Source: Gammaproteobacteria bacterium
GTDB taxonomy: Bacteria > Pseudomonadota > Gammaproteobacteria > Pseudomonadales > Oleiphilaceae
Direction: 5' to 3'
Length of the DNA stretch: 5,089 bases
NCBI GenBank assembly: GCA_003695085.1
Contig: RFIV01000052.1
Coordinates: 1 to 5,089, forward strand
In this document: in pieces, positions 1 to 5,089 of the stretch
How the letters are laid out: the number at the start of each line of letters is the position of its first letter
Position numbering within the stretch: the first letter of the stretch is position 1
The notes under the pieces: generated by a model
Database searches by the model: none
What the model was told of the DNA's origin: nothing
The model's input: the letters and a program-made list of their open reading frames with translations, nothing else
Position numbers and translations under genes: made by a program

Positions 1-57
1 ACCGTGGCGGTGCCCGCACCGCTCACGATCAACCACAAGGATACCAAGGAGGCCTGA
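1..57 (+). CDS. 3' end of an unidentified plus-strand gene (partial)
   Basis: Reading from base 1 gives 18 codons (TVAVPAPLTINHKDTKEA) and then TGA at 55-57. The visible piece is too short to assign to a family. The frame is chosen because it closes with a stop before the gene-poor stretch and has a believable composition. The other two plus frames are also open over these bases, so the choice is not certain. A Shine-Dalgarno-like AAGGAGG at 47-53 lies inside it, but no open frame of useful length starts at the right distance downstream. The product and its relation to the chemosensory genes are unknown. Confidence 0.35.
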   Translation, partial: TVAVPAPLTINHKDTKEA

Positions 58-324
58 ACACTGTGCATTGAACACCTTTGAAGCAAGCACTGGTCAGCTC
101 CGGCAGGACATCGGCACACAAGTACCTGGACTGGTGGTCTGACCTGGGCAGTGACATCGCCATCAACCACCCTGCACACGTTGACTGAGCGGTAACCTTT
201 GCCGATCCGCTCCCCGGGGCCGAAACCTTGCCCCGGGAGTGTTGTGTGTGTCGGCGAACACTTTTCCCACATGCAATAACCTGAACTCCGGTCTACACTT
301 GGGGCAAGAAGAACCGGAGGTCCC
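58..324. other. Mostly non-coding stretch upstream of the PAS-GGDEF gene
   Basis: This 267-base stretch holds no convincing complete gene. One plus frame is open from 72 to a TGA at 186-188 and reads like protein towards its end (SAHKYLDWWSDLGSDIAI), but it has no credible start. A GC hairpin lies at 210-239. Before the gene at 325 I looked for sigma70, sigma54 and sigma28 promoters. The best -10-like hexamer is TACACT at 294-299, with no good -35 partner. The promoter for the downstream pair is presumably in the 240-324 part, but I cannot place it firmly. Confidence 0.5.
210..239 (+). terminator. GC-rich hairpin, possible terminator of the upstream gene
   Basis: CTCCC (210-214) and GGGGC (216-220) pair with GCCCC (230-234) and GGGAG (235-239). 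This gives a 10-bp stem with one bulged C at 215 and a 9-base loop (221-229). The sequence that follows is T/G alternating (TGTTGTGTGTGT) rather than a T run, so it is not a textbook intrinsic terminator. Its position between the upstream stop codon and the next gene fits termination or 3'-end protection. Confidence 0.4.
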
Positions 325-1227
325 ATGAATCCTGATGTGTTTCAGCAAATTGTCGAATGCAGTGCCGATGCCATTTTTCTGACCGATACGGAAACCGGCC
401 GTGAAGGCGGTCCCGCAATCGTCTATGTCAATCCGGCCTTTGAACGCCTCACGGGTTTTTCACAGGATGAGGCGGTGGGCCAACCCCTGTCCCTGCTGCA
501 TGGACAGGATACCAATATGCAAACTGTCCAGCGCATCCATGACGCCCTGAGTAACCAGGACAACCTGAATACACGCCTGCTTCAGTATCGCAAGGATGGC
601 CGCCCGTTCTGGGTGGACATGGATATCCGCCCGATGTTCAACAGCTATGGTACGGTCACGCACTTTGCCGTTTTCCAGCGCGATATTACCGGCCGGCAGC
701 GCATGACCGAGCATCTGGCCAGCATGGCCGACCATGATGGCATGACCGGTCTGCTCAATCAGCAGGCCTTTCAGCGTGCCCTCAAGGCCGAGATTCAGCG
801 CAGTCAGCGTCACAATACCACCTTCTCGGTGGCCTTGCTGGATATCGATCAGCTCAAGACCATCAATCGCTCCCTCGGCCATGACGAGGGGGATCGTCTG
901 ATTCGCGCGGTGGCGCTGGCGATCCATGAGTGCCTGCGCGAGGAGGATGTGCTGGCCAGAATCGGCGGGGACGAGTTTGCCGTCATCATGCCAGAAACGG
1001 ATCTGCATCGTGCCGGGCGCGCCATTACACGCTTTCTCCAGTTGCTGGAATCTCTGGAGGACTTGCCGGTGGAACCGGCTGTCAGCATTGGCCTCACGGA
1101 GTTCCAGATGCTGGACACCCAGCCCGATCCGATTATTGAGCGGGCACGCCAGGGACTGGCCCAGGCGCAGCACCGGCCAGGTAGCAGTGTCGTCTCCGTG
1201 GACCCCCTGAGCATGGCTGCGGGGTAA
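325..1227 (+). CDS. LOV-like PAS-GGDEF diguanylate cyclase
   Basis: Predicted cytoplasmic enzyme making cyclic di-GMP from two GTP, 300 aa, with no signal peptide or membrane segment. A PAS domain covers about residues 4-123. It resembles LOV/PAS folds: VNPAFERLTGFS at 35-46, YRKDGRPFW at 88-96, and HFAVFQRDIT at 113-122 keeping the glutamine (Q118). The flavin-linking cysteine of true LOV domains is replaced by Leu55. The GGDEF domain covers about 131-285. GGDEF is intact at 214-218, the predicted metal ligands are D173 and D216, and the guanine contacts are N181 and D190. An allosteric I-site RxxD (R205, D208) sits five residues before the signature, so an active, product-inhibited cyclase is expected. 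The usual DPLTGL entry motif reads DGMTGL (138-143). The ATG has GGAGG at 316-320, four bases upstream. The stop is 5 bases before the next start, so the two genes are probably co-transcribed. The signal sensed is unknown. Confidence 0.9.
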   Translation: MNPDVFQQIVECSADAIFLTDTETGREGGPAIVYVNPAFERLTGFSQDEAVGQPLSLLHGQDTNMQTVQRIHDALSNQDNLNTRLLQYRKDGRPFWVDMDIRPMFNSYGTVTHFAVFQRDITGRQRMTEHLASMADHDGMTGLLNQQAFQRALKAEIQRSQRHNTTFSVALLDIDQLKTINRSLGHDEGDRLIRAVALAIHECLREEDVLARIGGDEFAVIMPETDLHRAGRAITRFLQLLESLEDLPVEPAVSIGLTEFQMLDTQPDPIIERARQGLAQAQHRPGSSVVSVDPLSMAAG

Positions 1228-1232
1228 CGGCC

Positions 1233-1754
1233 ATGCCCCTGTCATCCCATCCAGGTCTTGCCGCTCAGCATGTGCAGCACACCTTGCGCATGCTGGCGGT
1301 CGCGGTCGCACAACTGGAAGCCTCGCTCAGGGAAAGCGAATCATCCGTCAACACCCTGAGCAACTCCTTCACCCGCATGGTCGGCCAGCTGGAGGCTACG
1401 GCAAAATCACCGGCCCACGAGGCGTTGGCAAGCGAACTGGAGGACCTGCATGCCGAAACGGTGAGGTGCGTCGTCTCCTTCCAGTTTTTCGACAAGATGG
1501 CGCAACGGCTGGGCCATGTGAAGACCGGACTCCAGGATCTGGCCGACCTGATCGGCGATCCTGCCCGGCTGGAAGACGACAGCTCATGGCTGACGCTGCA
1601 GCAAAGCATTCGCAACCGCTACACCATGAAGGAAGAGCGCGACATGTTCGACGCCATTTTGCAGGGTGCAACGGTGGAGGCTGCGCTGGCGGCCTACCTC
1701 GAAGCGATTGCAAAGCCCGCCGCAAACGAGAGCGACGATATCGAGCTGTTCTGA
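1233..1754 (+). CDS. Small helical CheZ-like protein, candidate CheY-P phosphatase
   Basis: A 173-aa soluble, probably all-helical protein. Residues 8-60 look like a long amphipathic helix, and a second helical stretch covers about 62-108. Residues 82-96 (SFQFFDKMAQRLGHV) carry D87-x-x-x-Q91, the same spacing as the catalytic Asp and Gln of CheZ (D143 and Q147 in E. coli), set in a similar aromatic helix. After a helical middle part (SIRNRYTMKEERDMF, 125-139) comes a short linker and an acidic C-terminus ending SDDIELF. This recalls the CheY-binding tail of CheZ, which is also acidic and ends in Leu/Phe residues. It is shorter than enterobacterial CheZ (about 214 aa), and I do not claim orthology. 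Similar helices also occur in chemosensory accessory proteins of unknown role. The ATG lies 5 bases after the PAS-GGDEF stop with only a weak ribosome site, so translation is probably coupled. The gene faces the cheB end of the chemosensory operon. Confidence 0.6.
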   Translation: MPLSSHPGLAAQHVQHTLRMLAVAVAQLEASLRESESSVNTLSNSFTRMVGQLEATAKSPAHEALASELEDLHAETVRCVVSFQFFDKMAQRLGHVKTGLQDLADLIGDPARLEDDSSWLTLQQSIRNRYTMKEERDMFDAILQGATVEAALAAYLEAIAKPAANESDDIELF

Positions 1755-1790
1755 GCCTAATGGCGCCCGGCTCGCAACCCGACAAGGCGG
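1755..1790. other. 36-base convergent gap between CheZ-like gene and cheB
   Basis: Two transcription units meet tail to tail here. I see no clear intrinsic terminator: there is no stem followed by a T run on either strand, and GGCGCC at 1762-1767 is only a short palindrome. The transcripts may overlap or end by Rho. Confidence 0.5.
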
Positions 1791-2876
1791 TCAGGCGTGC
1801 TGATGGGCCCAGGCCAACAGGCTGCGGGCAATCTCGTCCAGTGACTTCACCTCACGCACGGCTCCCAGCCTGACCGCTGCACCCGGCATGCCCCACACCA
1901 CGGACGATGCCTCATCCTGTGCAATCGTCCACGCACCTGCCTGCTTGAGCTTCAGCATGCCGCGCGCACCGTCTTCGCCCATGCCTGTCAGCAAGGCCGC
2001 AATGGCATGCTTGCCAGCGGCTTGTGCCACGGATTCGAACAGCACGTCGACGCTCGGCCGGTGCCTGGATACCTTGGCTCCCTGATCCAGACGACAGATA
2101 TACCCCTGGCCCGTCCATTCGACCCGCAGGTGATGATCCCCTTCTGCCAGAATCGCCCGACCGGGCAGCACCTCCAGCCCTTCTCGCGCTTCCAGAACTT
2201 CCAGCGGCAGCTTGCCGTTCAGCCGGGCCGCAAAGGAGGCTGAAAAACCCGCGGGGATATGCTGGGTCATGACGATGCCCGGTACGTTTTCTCCCAAGCC
2301 ACTCAGCACGGTCGTCAGAGCATCCAGCCCGCCCGTGGAGGCGCCCAGTGCAATGAGCTTGCAGCTGTCCGACGGGAACTGCCTGCCCGAGGTGGCGCGC
2401 TTCGCGACTTCCGGCGCGGACCGGTTTTGCCAGGATTCCAGTCGCTTCTGCCGCAACGCCAGCGTATCCGGGGAGACCCGGGCCGCCATGCGCACTTTCG
2501 CACGGATCGCATCCGCCAGCTCATCCAGCCCTTCCCGCAGATCCCCCGAAGGTTTGGGTACATAATCCAGCGCACCGATTTCGAGGGCATCCAATGTCAC
2601 CTGGCTGCCCTTCTGAGTCAGTGTGGAAATCATGATCACCGGCATGGGACGCAAGCGCATGAGGTTGCGCAGGAAAGTAATGCCATCCATGCGCGGCATC
2701 TCCACATCCAGCGTCAGGACATCCGGATTGAGGGCCTTGATCGCCGACCGGGCTTCGTAGGGATCGGCCGCTTCTCCGACGACCTCCATATCCGGCTGGC
2801 TGTTGATGATCTCCTTGAGCAGGGCCCGGATCAGCGGCGAATCGTCGACGACCAGAACCTTGATAACCTGTGCCAT
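1791..2876 (-). CDS. cheB: Chemotaxis protein-glutamate methylesterase/deamidase CheB
   Basis: Response-regulator enzyme that removes methyl groups from receptor glutamates (and deamidates glutamines) once phosphorylated by CheA, 361 aa, cytoplasmic. The receiver domain covers about residues 4-125: acidic pair D11 and D12, phospho-acceptor D57 (TLDVEMP), S84/T85, and K108 in VPKPS. A linker of about 40 residues leads to the methylesterase domain (about 172-357). The catalytic triad is complete: S180 in GASTGG, H206 in TQHIP, and D302 in GMGEDGARG. Full length for the family. ATG at 2874-2876 is preceded by AGGAGG (2881-2886), which overlaps the cheD stop, giving a 9-base gap and likely coupled translation. 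It is the last gene of the operon and converges on the CheZ-like gene. The receiver is intact, so kinase-driven feedback adaptation is expected. Confidence 0.97.
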   Translation of the reverse strand: MAQVIKVLVVDDSPLIRALLKEIINSQPDMEVVGEAADPYEARSAIKALNPDVLTLDVEMPRMDGITFLRNLMRLRPMPVIMISTLTQKGSQVTLDALEIGALDYVPKPSGDLREGLDELADAIRAKVRMAARVSPDTLALRQKRLESWQNRSAPEVAKRATSGRQFPSDSCKLIALGASTGGLDALTTVLSGLGENVPGIVMTQHIPAGFSASFAARLNGKLPLEVLEAREGLEVLPGRAILAEGDHHLRVEWTGQGYICRLDQGAKVSRHRPSVDVLFESVAQAAGKHAIAALLTGMGEDGARGMLKLKQAGAWTIAQDEASSVVWGMPGAAVRLGAVREVKSLDEIARSLLAWAHQHA

Positions 2877-2885
2877 GCAGCCTCC

Positions 2886-3512
2886 TCAGAACAAGTCCAC
2901 TTCGCCGGATACAGGCGTCGTGTCCAGCGTGCCCTGGTATTGTGTTTCGCGCGACAGAATGGTGGTATTGTGCAGGGTCTCGAGGCGCTTGAGCAGCACC
3001 TTGCCGGTCAGGGGAAAGTAGATGATCTTGCGCGGGTGGTCGCCCCCCAGATCCTCCACGGCAATCCGGTACCCTTCCAGCTCCATGTACTTGCGCACGA
3101 AGTCGATATTGCGCTGCCCGACGTCACTCAGTCCGTTGACAATGCGGCCACCGCCAAAGAGCTTGAACTCCAGCCGCCCCCTGCGCGCGCCCATCTTGAG
3201 CAGTTCGTTGACCAGGTGCTCCATGGCATAGTTGCCATAGCGAAAGGCCGAGCTGAGCATTTCATGGGGGCTGTCATCCGTATGCGGCAACATGAAGTGG
3301 TTCATGCCGCCGCACCCGGCAACCGGGTCACGCACACAGGCCGCGACGCAGGAGCCGAGCACCGTACCAATGGCCTCATCCTGCTTCGTGACGTAGAACT
3401 CCCCGGGCAGAATCTTGGCCATGACGATATTGCGCCGCTTGTCCCAGAAGCGGTTGACGTGCTCAAAGCCGGGCGTGGGGCCAAAGGGAAGGTTTTTCTT
3501 CCGGTGCGGCAT
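2886..3512 (-). CDS. cheD: Chemoreceptor glutamine deamidase CheD
   Basis: Deamidates specific glutamines of chemoreceptors to glutamates, creating methylation sites; 208 aa. The catalytic Cys is C55 in VLGSCVAAC and the His is H72 in GGMNHFMLP. Their 17-residue spacing matches Thermotoga CheD (C27/H44). FGGGRI at 119-124 and GQRNIDFV at 132-139 are further family signatures. The first 35 residues (with GFEHVNRFWDKRR at 15-27) are a proteobacterial-type extension. This supports the ATG at 3510-3512 over the internal Met31, as does GGGAGG at 3519-3524 six bases upstream. The start is 2 bases after the cheR stop. The tail ends SGEVDLF, strikingly like the DDIELF end of the CheZ-like protein encoded at 1233-1754. 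In Bacillus, CheD partners with the phosphatase CheC; no CheC is visible here. Confidence 0.95.
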   Translation of the reverse strand: MPHRKKNLPFGPTPGFEHVNRFWDKRRNIVMAKILPGEFYVTKQDEAIGTVLGSCVAACVRDPVAGCGGMNHFMLPHTDDSPHEMLSSAFRYGNYAMEHLVNELLKMGARRGRLEFKLFGGGRIVNGLSDVGQRNIDFVRKYMELEGYRIAVEDLGGDHPRKIIYFPLTGKVLLKRLETLHNTTILSRETQYQGTLDTTPVSGEVDLF

Positions 3513-3514
3513 GA

Positions 3515-4357
3515 TCAGCCTCCCTGCTTCTGGTAAACCGTGCGGCCGATCAGGCGAAAGCGCGTGCTGATCCCGTGCAGGCTCTCGGAGTGCCCCATGA
3601 TAAGATAGCCATCGGGCTTGAGGCTGTCCGCGTAGCGGCTGATCAGCGTTTCCTTCGTCGGGCGGTCAAAATAGATGACCACATTGCGACAGAAAATCAC
3701 ATCCAGTGGCTCGGTATGACGAAATGGCTGAATCAGGTTCAGCTGCCGGAAGCCCACAAACTGTCTCAGTTCCGGCTTGATGCGCGCCTTGTCGGCATTT
3801 GCGCCCCTGCCCTTTTGAAACCAGCGCCGCCGGGTCTCCAGGTCCAGGCCCTCCAGCCGGTTGAGCGGGTATATCCCGGCCCGTGCCTGAGCCAGCACAT
3901 TGGAATCAATATCCGTGGCCAGCACTTCAAACCTGAGGCCCTTGGGCAAGGCGTGTTCCGCCAGCGTCATGGCGATGGACCAGGGCTCTTCACCGGTGGA
4001 GCATCCGGCAGACCATACACGAAGCCGCGGCACGCGATTTTCCAATGCCTGGGGAATGACGGTGTCTCGCAGAAAATCAAAATGGTGAGGTTCACGAAAG
4101 AAGGACGTGAGATTGGTGGTCAGGGCATTGATGAAGTGGGAAAACTCCGCCTCACGATGCGTCTCAAGGTATTCCACGTATTCGCCGAAGGAGCTCAGTC
4201 CCAGTGCCCGCAGGCGCTTGACCAGGCGGGTATAAAACATCTGAAACTTGGAATCCGGCACCACGATGCCCGAGTGGCTGTAACTGAGCTGACGCAGCCG
4301 TTCAAAGTCCGCCCATTCAAACGGAAATTCCCGGCCATCCGCGCGCTCACGCACCAT
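3515..4357 (-). CDS. cheR: Chemotaxis protein methyltransferase CheR
   Basis: Transfers methyl groups from S-adenosylmethionine to receptor glutamates; 280 aa, cytoplasmic. A helical N-terminal domain (about residues 10-75) is followed by the SAM-dependent methyltransferase fold. Signatures, numbered from the ATG start: NLTSFFRE (82-89), the SAM-binding loop SAGCSTGEEP (116-125), ATDID (147-151), FCRNVVIYFD (222-231) and GHSES (255-259). The frame can be extended to a TTG at 4372 that overlaps the preceding stop. I choose the ATG at 4355-4357 because GAGGGAG (4364-4370) lies 6 bases upstream of it, whereas the TTG has no ribosome site. The C-terminus stops right after the methyltransferase domain, so there is no TPR extension. 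No receptor C-terminal pentapeptide can be checked in this window. Confidence 0.96.
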   Translation of the reverse strand: MVRERADGREFPFEWADFERLRQLSYSHSGIVVPDSKFQMFYTRLVKRLRALGLSSFGEYVEYLETHREAEFSHFINALTTNLTSFFREPHHFDFLRDTVIPQALENRVPRLRVWSAGCSTGEEPWSIAMTLAEHALPKGLRFEVLATDIDSNVLAQARAGIYPLNRLEGLDLETRRRWFQKGRGANADKARIKPELRQFVGFRQLNLIQPFRHTEPLDVIFCRNVVIYFDRPTKETLISRYADSLKPDGYLIMGHSESLHGISTRFRLIGRTVYQKQGG

Positions 4358-4363
4358 GTCCGG

Positions 4364-4370
4364 CTCCCTC
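4364..4370 (-). promoter_or_regulatory. Ribosome binding site that fixes the cheR start
   Basis: On the minus strand this reads GAGGGAG and ends 6 bases before the ATG at 4357. It overlaps the stop codon of the STAS gene (4369-4371), so termination of that gene and initiation of cheR are likely coupled. It argues against the upstream TTG at 4372. Confidence 0.7.
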
Positions 4371-4632
4371 AATGTTGCAGGGCATCTGCCAGCCCCAGGT
4401 CGTTCAGGGCCTCCCGCAATGCCTCACTTGGTTGCTGCAAGGTAAAACCATGACCGCCCTGCTGTTGCCGTTTTCTCAGCGCCAGCAGCAACTGCACGCC
4501 CAGCGCATCCACCAACTCGACGGCCTGCCCGTCCAGCGCCAGATCCTGTTCTGCCGGGAGGGCATCCAGCTGTTTCATCAGATCTTCCACGTGCTGAATG
4601 GTCAGGGCGCGGGGCAACTCAAAGGGCGCCAT
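4369..4632 (-). CDS. STAS-domain protein (MlaB/anti-sigma antagonist type) in a che operon
   Basis: An 87-aa single STAS domain, the fold of SpoIIAA-like anti-anti-sigma factors, also found as a small accessory protein in some proteobacterial chemosensory clusters. The typical core is present: an alternating strand (QDLALDGQAVELVD, 29-42), then the loop and helix DALGVQLLLALRKRQQ (42-57), and a C-terminal strand and helix. In phosphorylatable STAS proteins the loop reads D-S/T-x-G; here it is D42-A43-L44-G45, so the usual phospho-acceptor is absent. The frame is open further upstream to about 4686, but the ATG at 4630-4632 is chosen. It has GGGAGGA (4640-4646) seven bases upstream, and STAS homology begins there. 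It overlaps the end of cheW by 14 bases. Its partner and role are unknown; binding a kinase-like or PP2C-like protein is only a family-based guess. Confidence 0.8.
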   Translation of the reverse strand: MAPFELPRALTIQHVEDLMKQLDALPAEQDLALDGQAVELVDALGVQLLLALRKRQQQGGHGFTLQQPSEALREALNDLGLADALQH

Positions 4633-5089
4633 CGTCTGCTCCTCCCGACTGGTTTTCATCCCCGGCCACACTAAGCACCTGAGCAAAGCTGTCCGGATCC
4701 AGCATGCGGTCCACGTCCACCAGCACGACCATGCGATCGGCGAGCGAAATCATGCCGGACATGAACCGCGTATCCAGTTGCGCGCCCAGTGCAGGCGGGG
4801 GCCGCACCTCGTCAGGCTTCACATCCACAACATCCGCCACCCGATCCACCACCATGCCCATCTCAAGTTCCTGCCCGGCATGCTGAACATTCACAACGAT
4901 TATTACGGTTTCGCGATCAATGCCCGCCGTTTCGAGGTTGAACCGCTTGCGCAGATCGATCACCGGGACCACCCCGCCCCGGAAATCCATGACACCGCTG
5001 ATGAAGGCCGGCAGGTTGGGCAGCGCACGAGGTGCCTGCCAGGCCCGGATTTCCCGCACGCGCAGGATATCCAATCCGTAGTGCTCGCC
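4619..5089 (-). CDS. cheW: Chemotaxis coupling protein CheW (5' end beyond the window)
   Basis: Scaffold protein linking chemoreceptors to the CheA kinase in the signalling array. 156 residues are visible, and the frame is still open at the window edge (first codons GEHYGLDILRVREIR), so the start codon lies to the right. A TTG at 5072-5074 is internal because family homology continues upstream of it. Family signatures are DILRVREI, LPNLPAFISGVMDFRGGVVP and VIDLRKRF in the first 50 visible residues. These are followed by the second barrel with VVDRVADVVDV and the closing MVVLVDVDRML. The last about 25 residues (after LDPD) are an acidic, Gly/Ser-rich tail outside the domain. Only one CheW domain is visible. 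A fusion to an upstream domain cannot be excluded because the N-terminus is missing, but a lone CheW of about 165-175 aa is most likely. Confidence 0.93.
   Translation of the reverse strand, partial: GEHYGLDILRVREIRAWQAPRALPNLPAFISGVMDFRGGVVPVIDLRKRFNLETAGIDRETVIIVVNVQHAGQELEMGMVVDRVADVVDVKPDEVRPPPALGAQLDTRFMSGMISLADRMVVLVDVDRMLDPDSFAQVLSVAGDENQSGGADDGAL
4640..4646 (-). promoter_or_regulatory. Ribosome binding site of the STAS gene, inside cheW
   Basis: The minus strand reads GGGAGGA, 7 bases before the ATG at 4632. It lies within the last codons of cheW, which ends at 4619. It marks the real start of the STAS protein and discounts the longer upstream reading. Confidence 0.7.

Noticed and set aside
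201..208. GCCGATCC as a flagellar sigma28 -10 element
   Set aside because: It matches six of eight bases of GCCGATAA, but the required TAAA-type -35 is missing at the right distance, and a GC hairpin lies between it and the gene.
163..348. 61-codon minus-strand open frame across the intergenic region
   Set aside because: No credible ribosome site or family similarity. It covers the GC hairpin and runs into the start of the PAS-GGDEF gene on the other strand.
460..1311. 283-codon minus-strand open frame opposite the PAS-GGDEF gene
   Set aside because: Codon-aligned shadow of a gene with an intact GGDEF signature. The shadow crosses into the next gene and has no family features.
2259..3536. 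425-codon plus-strand open frame opposite cheB and cheD
   Set aside because: Its codons lie exactly opposite the sense codons of both genes, so it stays open simply because the rare codons TTA, CTA and TCA are avoided in this GC-rich DNA. The translation has no recognisable domain, while the opposite strand has complete CheB and CheD motifs.
4358..4372. TTG at 4372 as the cheR start
   Set aside because: No Shine-Dalgarno upstream, whereas the ATG at 4357 has GAGGGAG at ideal spacing. The five extra residues are outside family homology.
3575..4453. 292-codon plus-strand open frame opposite cheR
   Set aside because: Same codon-aligned antisense shadow. CheR has intact SAM-binding and family motifs and a good ribosome site.
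4633..4686. Longer N-terminus for the STAS protein
   Set aside because: It would overlap cheW by about 68 bases and lacks its own ribosome site. STAS similarity and a strong GGGAGGA point to the ATG at 4632.

Overview
The window is a compact, GC-rich (roughly 60% by eye) piece of a bacterial chromosome dominated by chemosensory genes. Protein character points to a motile proteobacterium, most likely gammaproteobacterial. The reasons are the extended N-terminus of CheD, CheD adjacent to CheR and CheB, a small STAS protein within the cluster, and a PAS-GGDEF protein next door. The assignment rests on family resemblance only and the genus cannot be named.

Layout: positions 1-57 hold what looks like the last 18 codons of a plus-strand gene entering from the left. 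Positions 58-324 are mostly non-coding, with a strong GC hairpin (210-239) before the next gene. Two plus-strand genes follow, 5 bases apart. The first is a 300-aa LOV-like PAS-GGDEF diguanylate cyclase (325-1227). The second is a 173-aa helical protein (1233-1754) with a CheZ-like D-x-x-x-Q motif and an acidic-hydrophobic C-terminal tail. They converge, across only 36 bases, on a tightly packed minus-strand operon. In transcription order this reads cheW (5' end outside the window) - STAS-domain protein - cheR - cheD - cheB, with overlaps or gaps of at most about 11 bases and strong Shine-Dalgarno sequences.

How the genes fit together: CheW couples receptors to a CheA kinase that must lie outside the window. 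CheR methylates receptors, CheB demethylates and deamidates them under phosphorylation control, and CheD deamidates receptor glutamines. The adaptation branch is therefore complete here, while CheA, CheY and the receptor are not visible. The converging pair adds a predicted c-di-GMP synthase and a predicted phosphatase-like or CheY-binding protein. This suggests, but does not prove, cross-talk between c-di-GMP and the chemosensory pathway.

Main points for a second look: the CheZ-like small protein; the shared terminal motif (acidic-I/V-acidic-L-F) of that protein and CheD; the LOV-like PAS domain with no photoactive cysteine; and the STAS protein with no phosphorylatable residue at the usual site.
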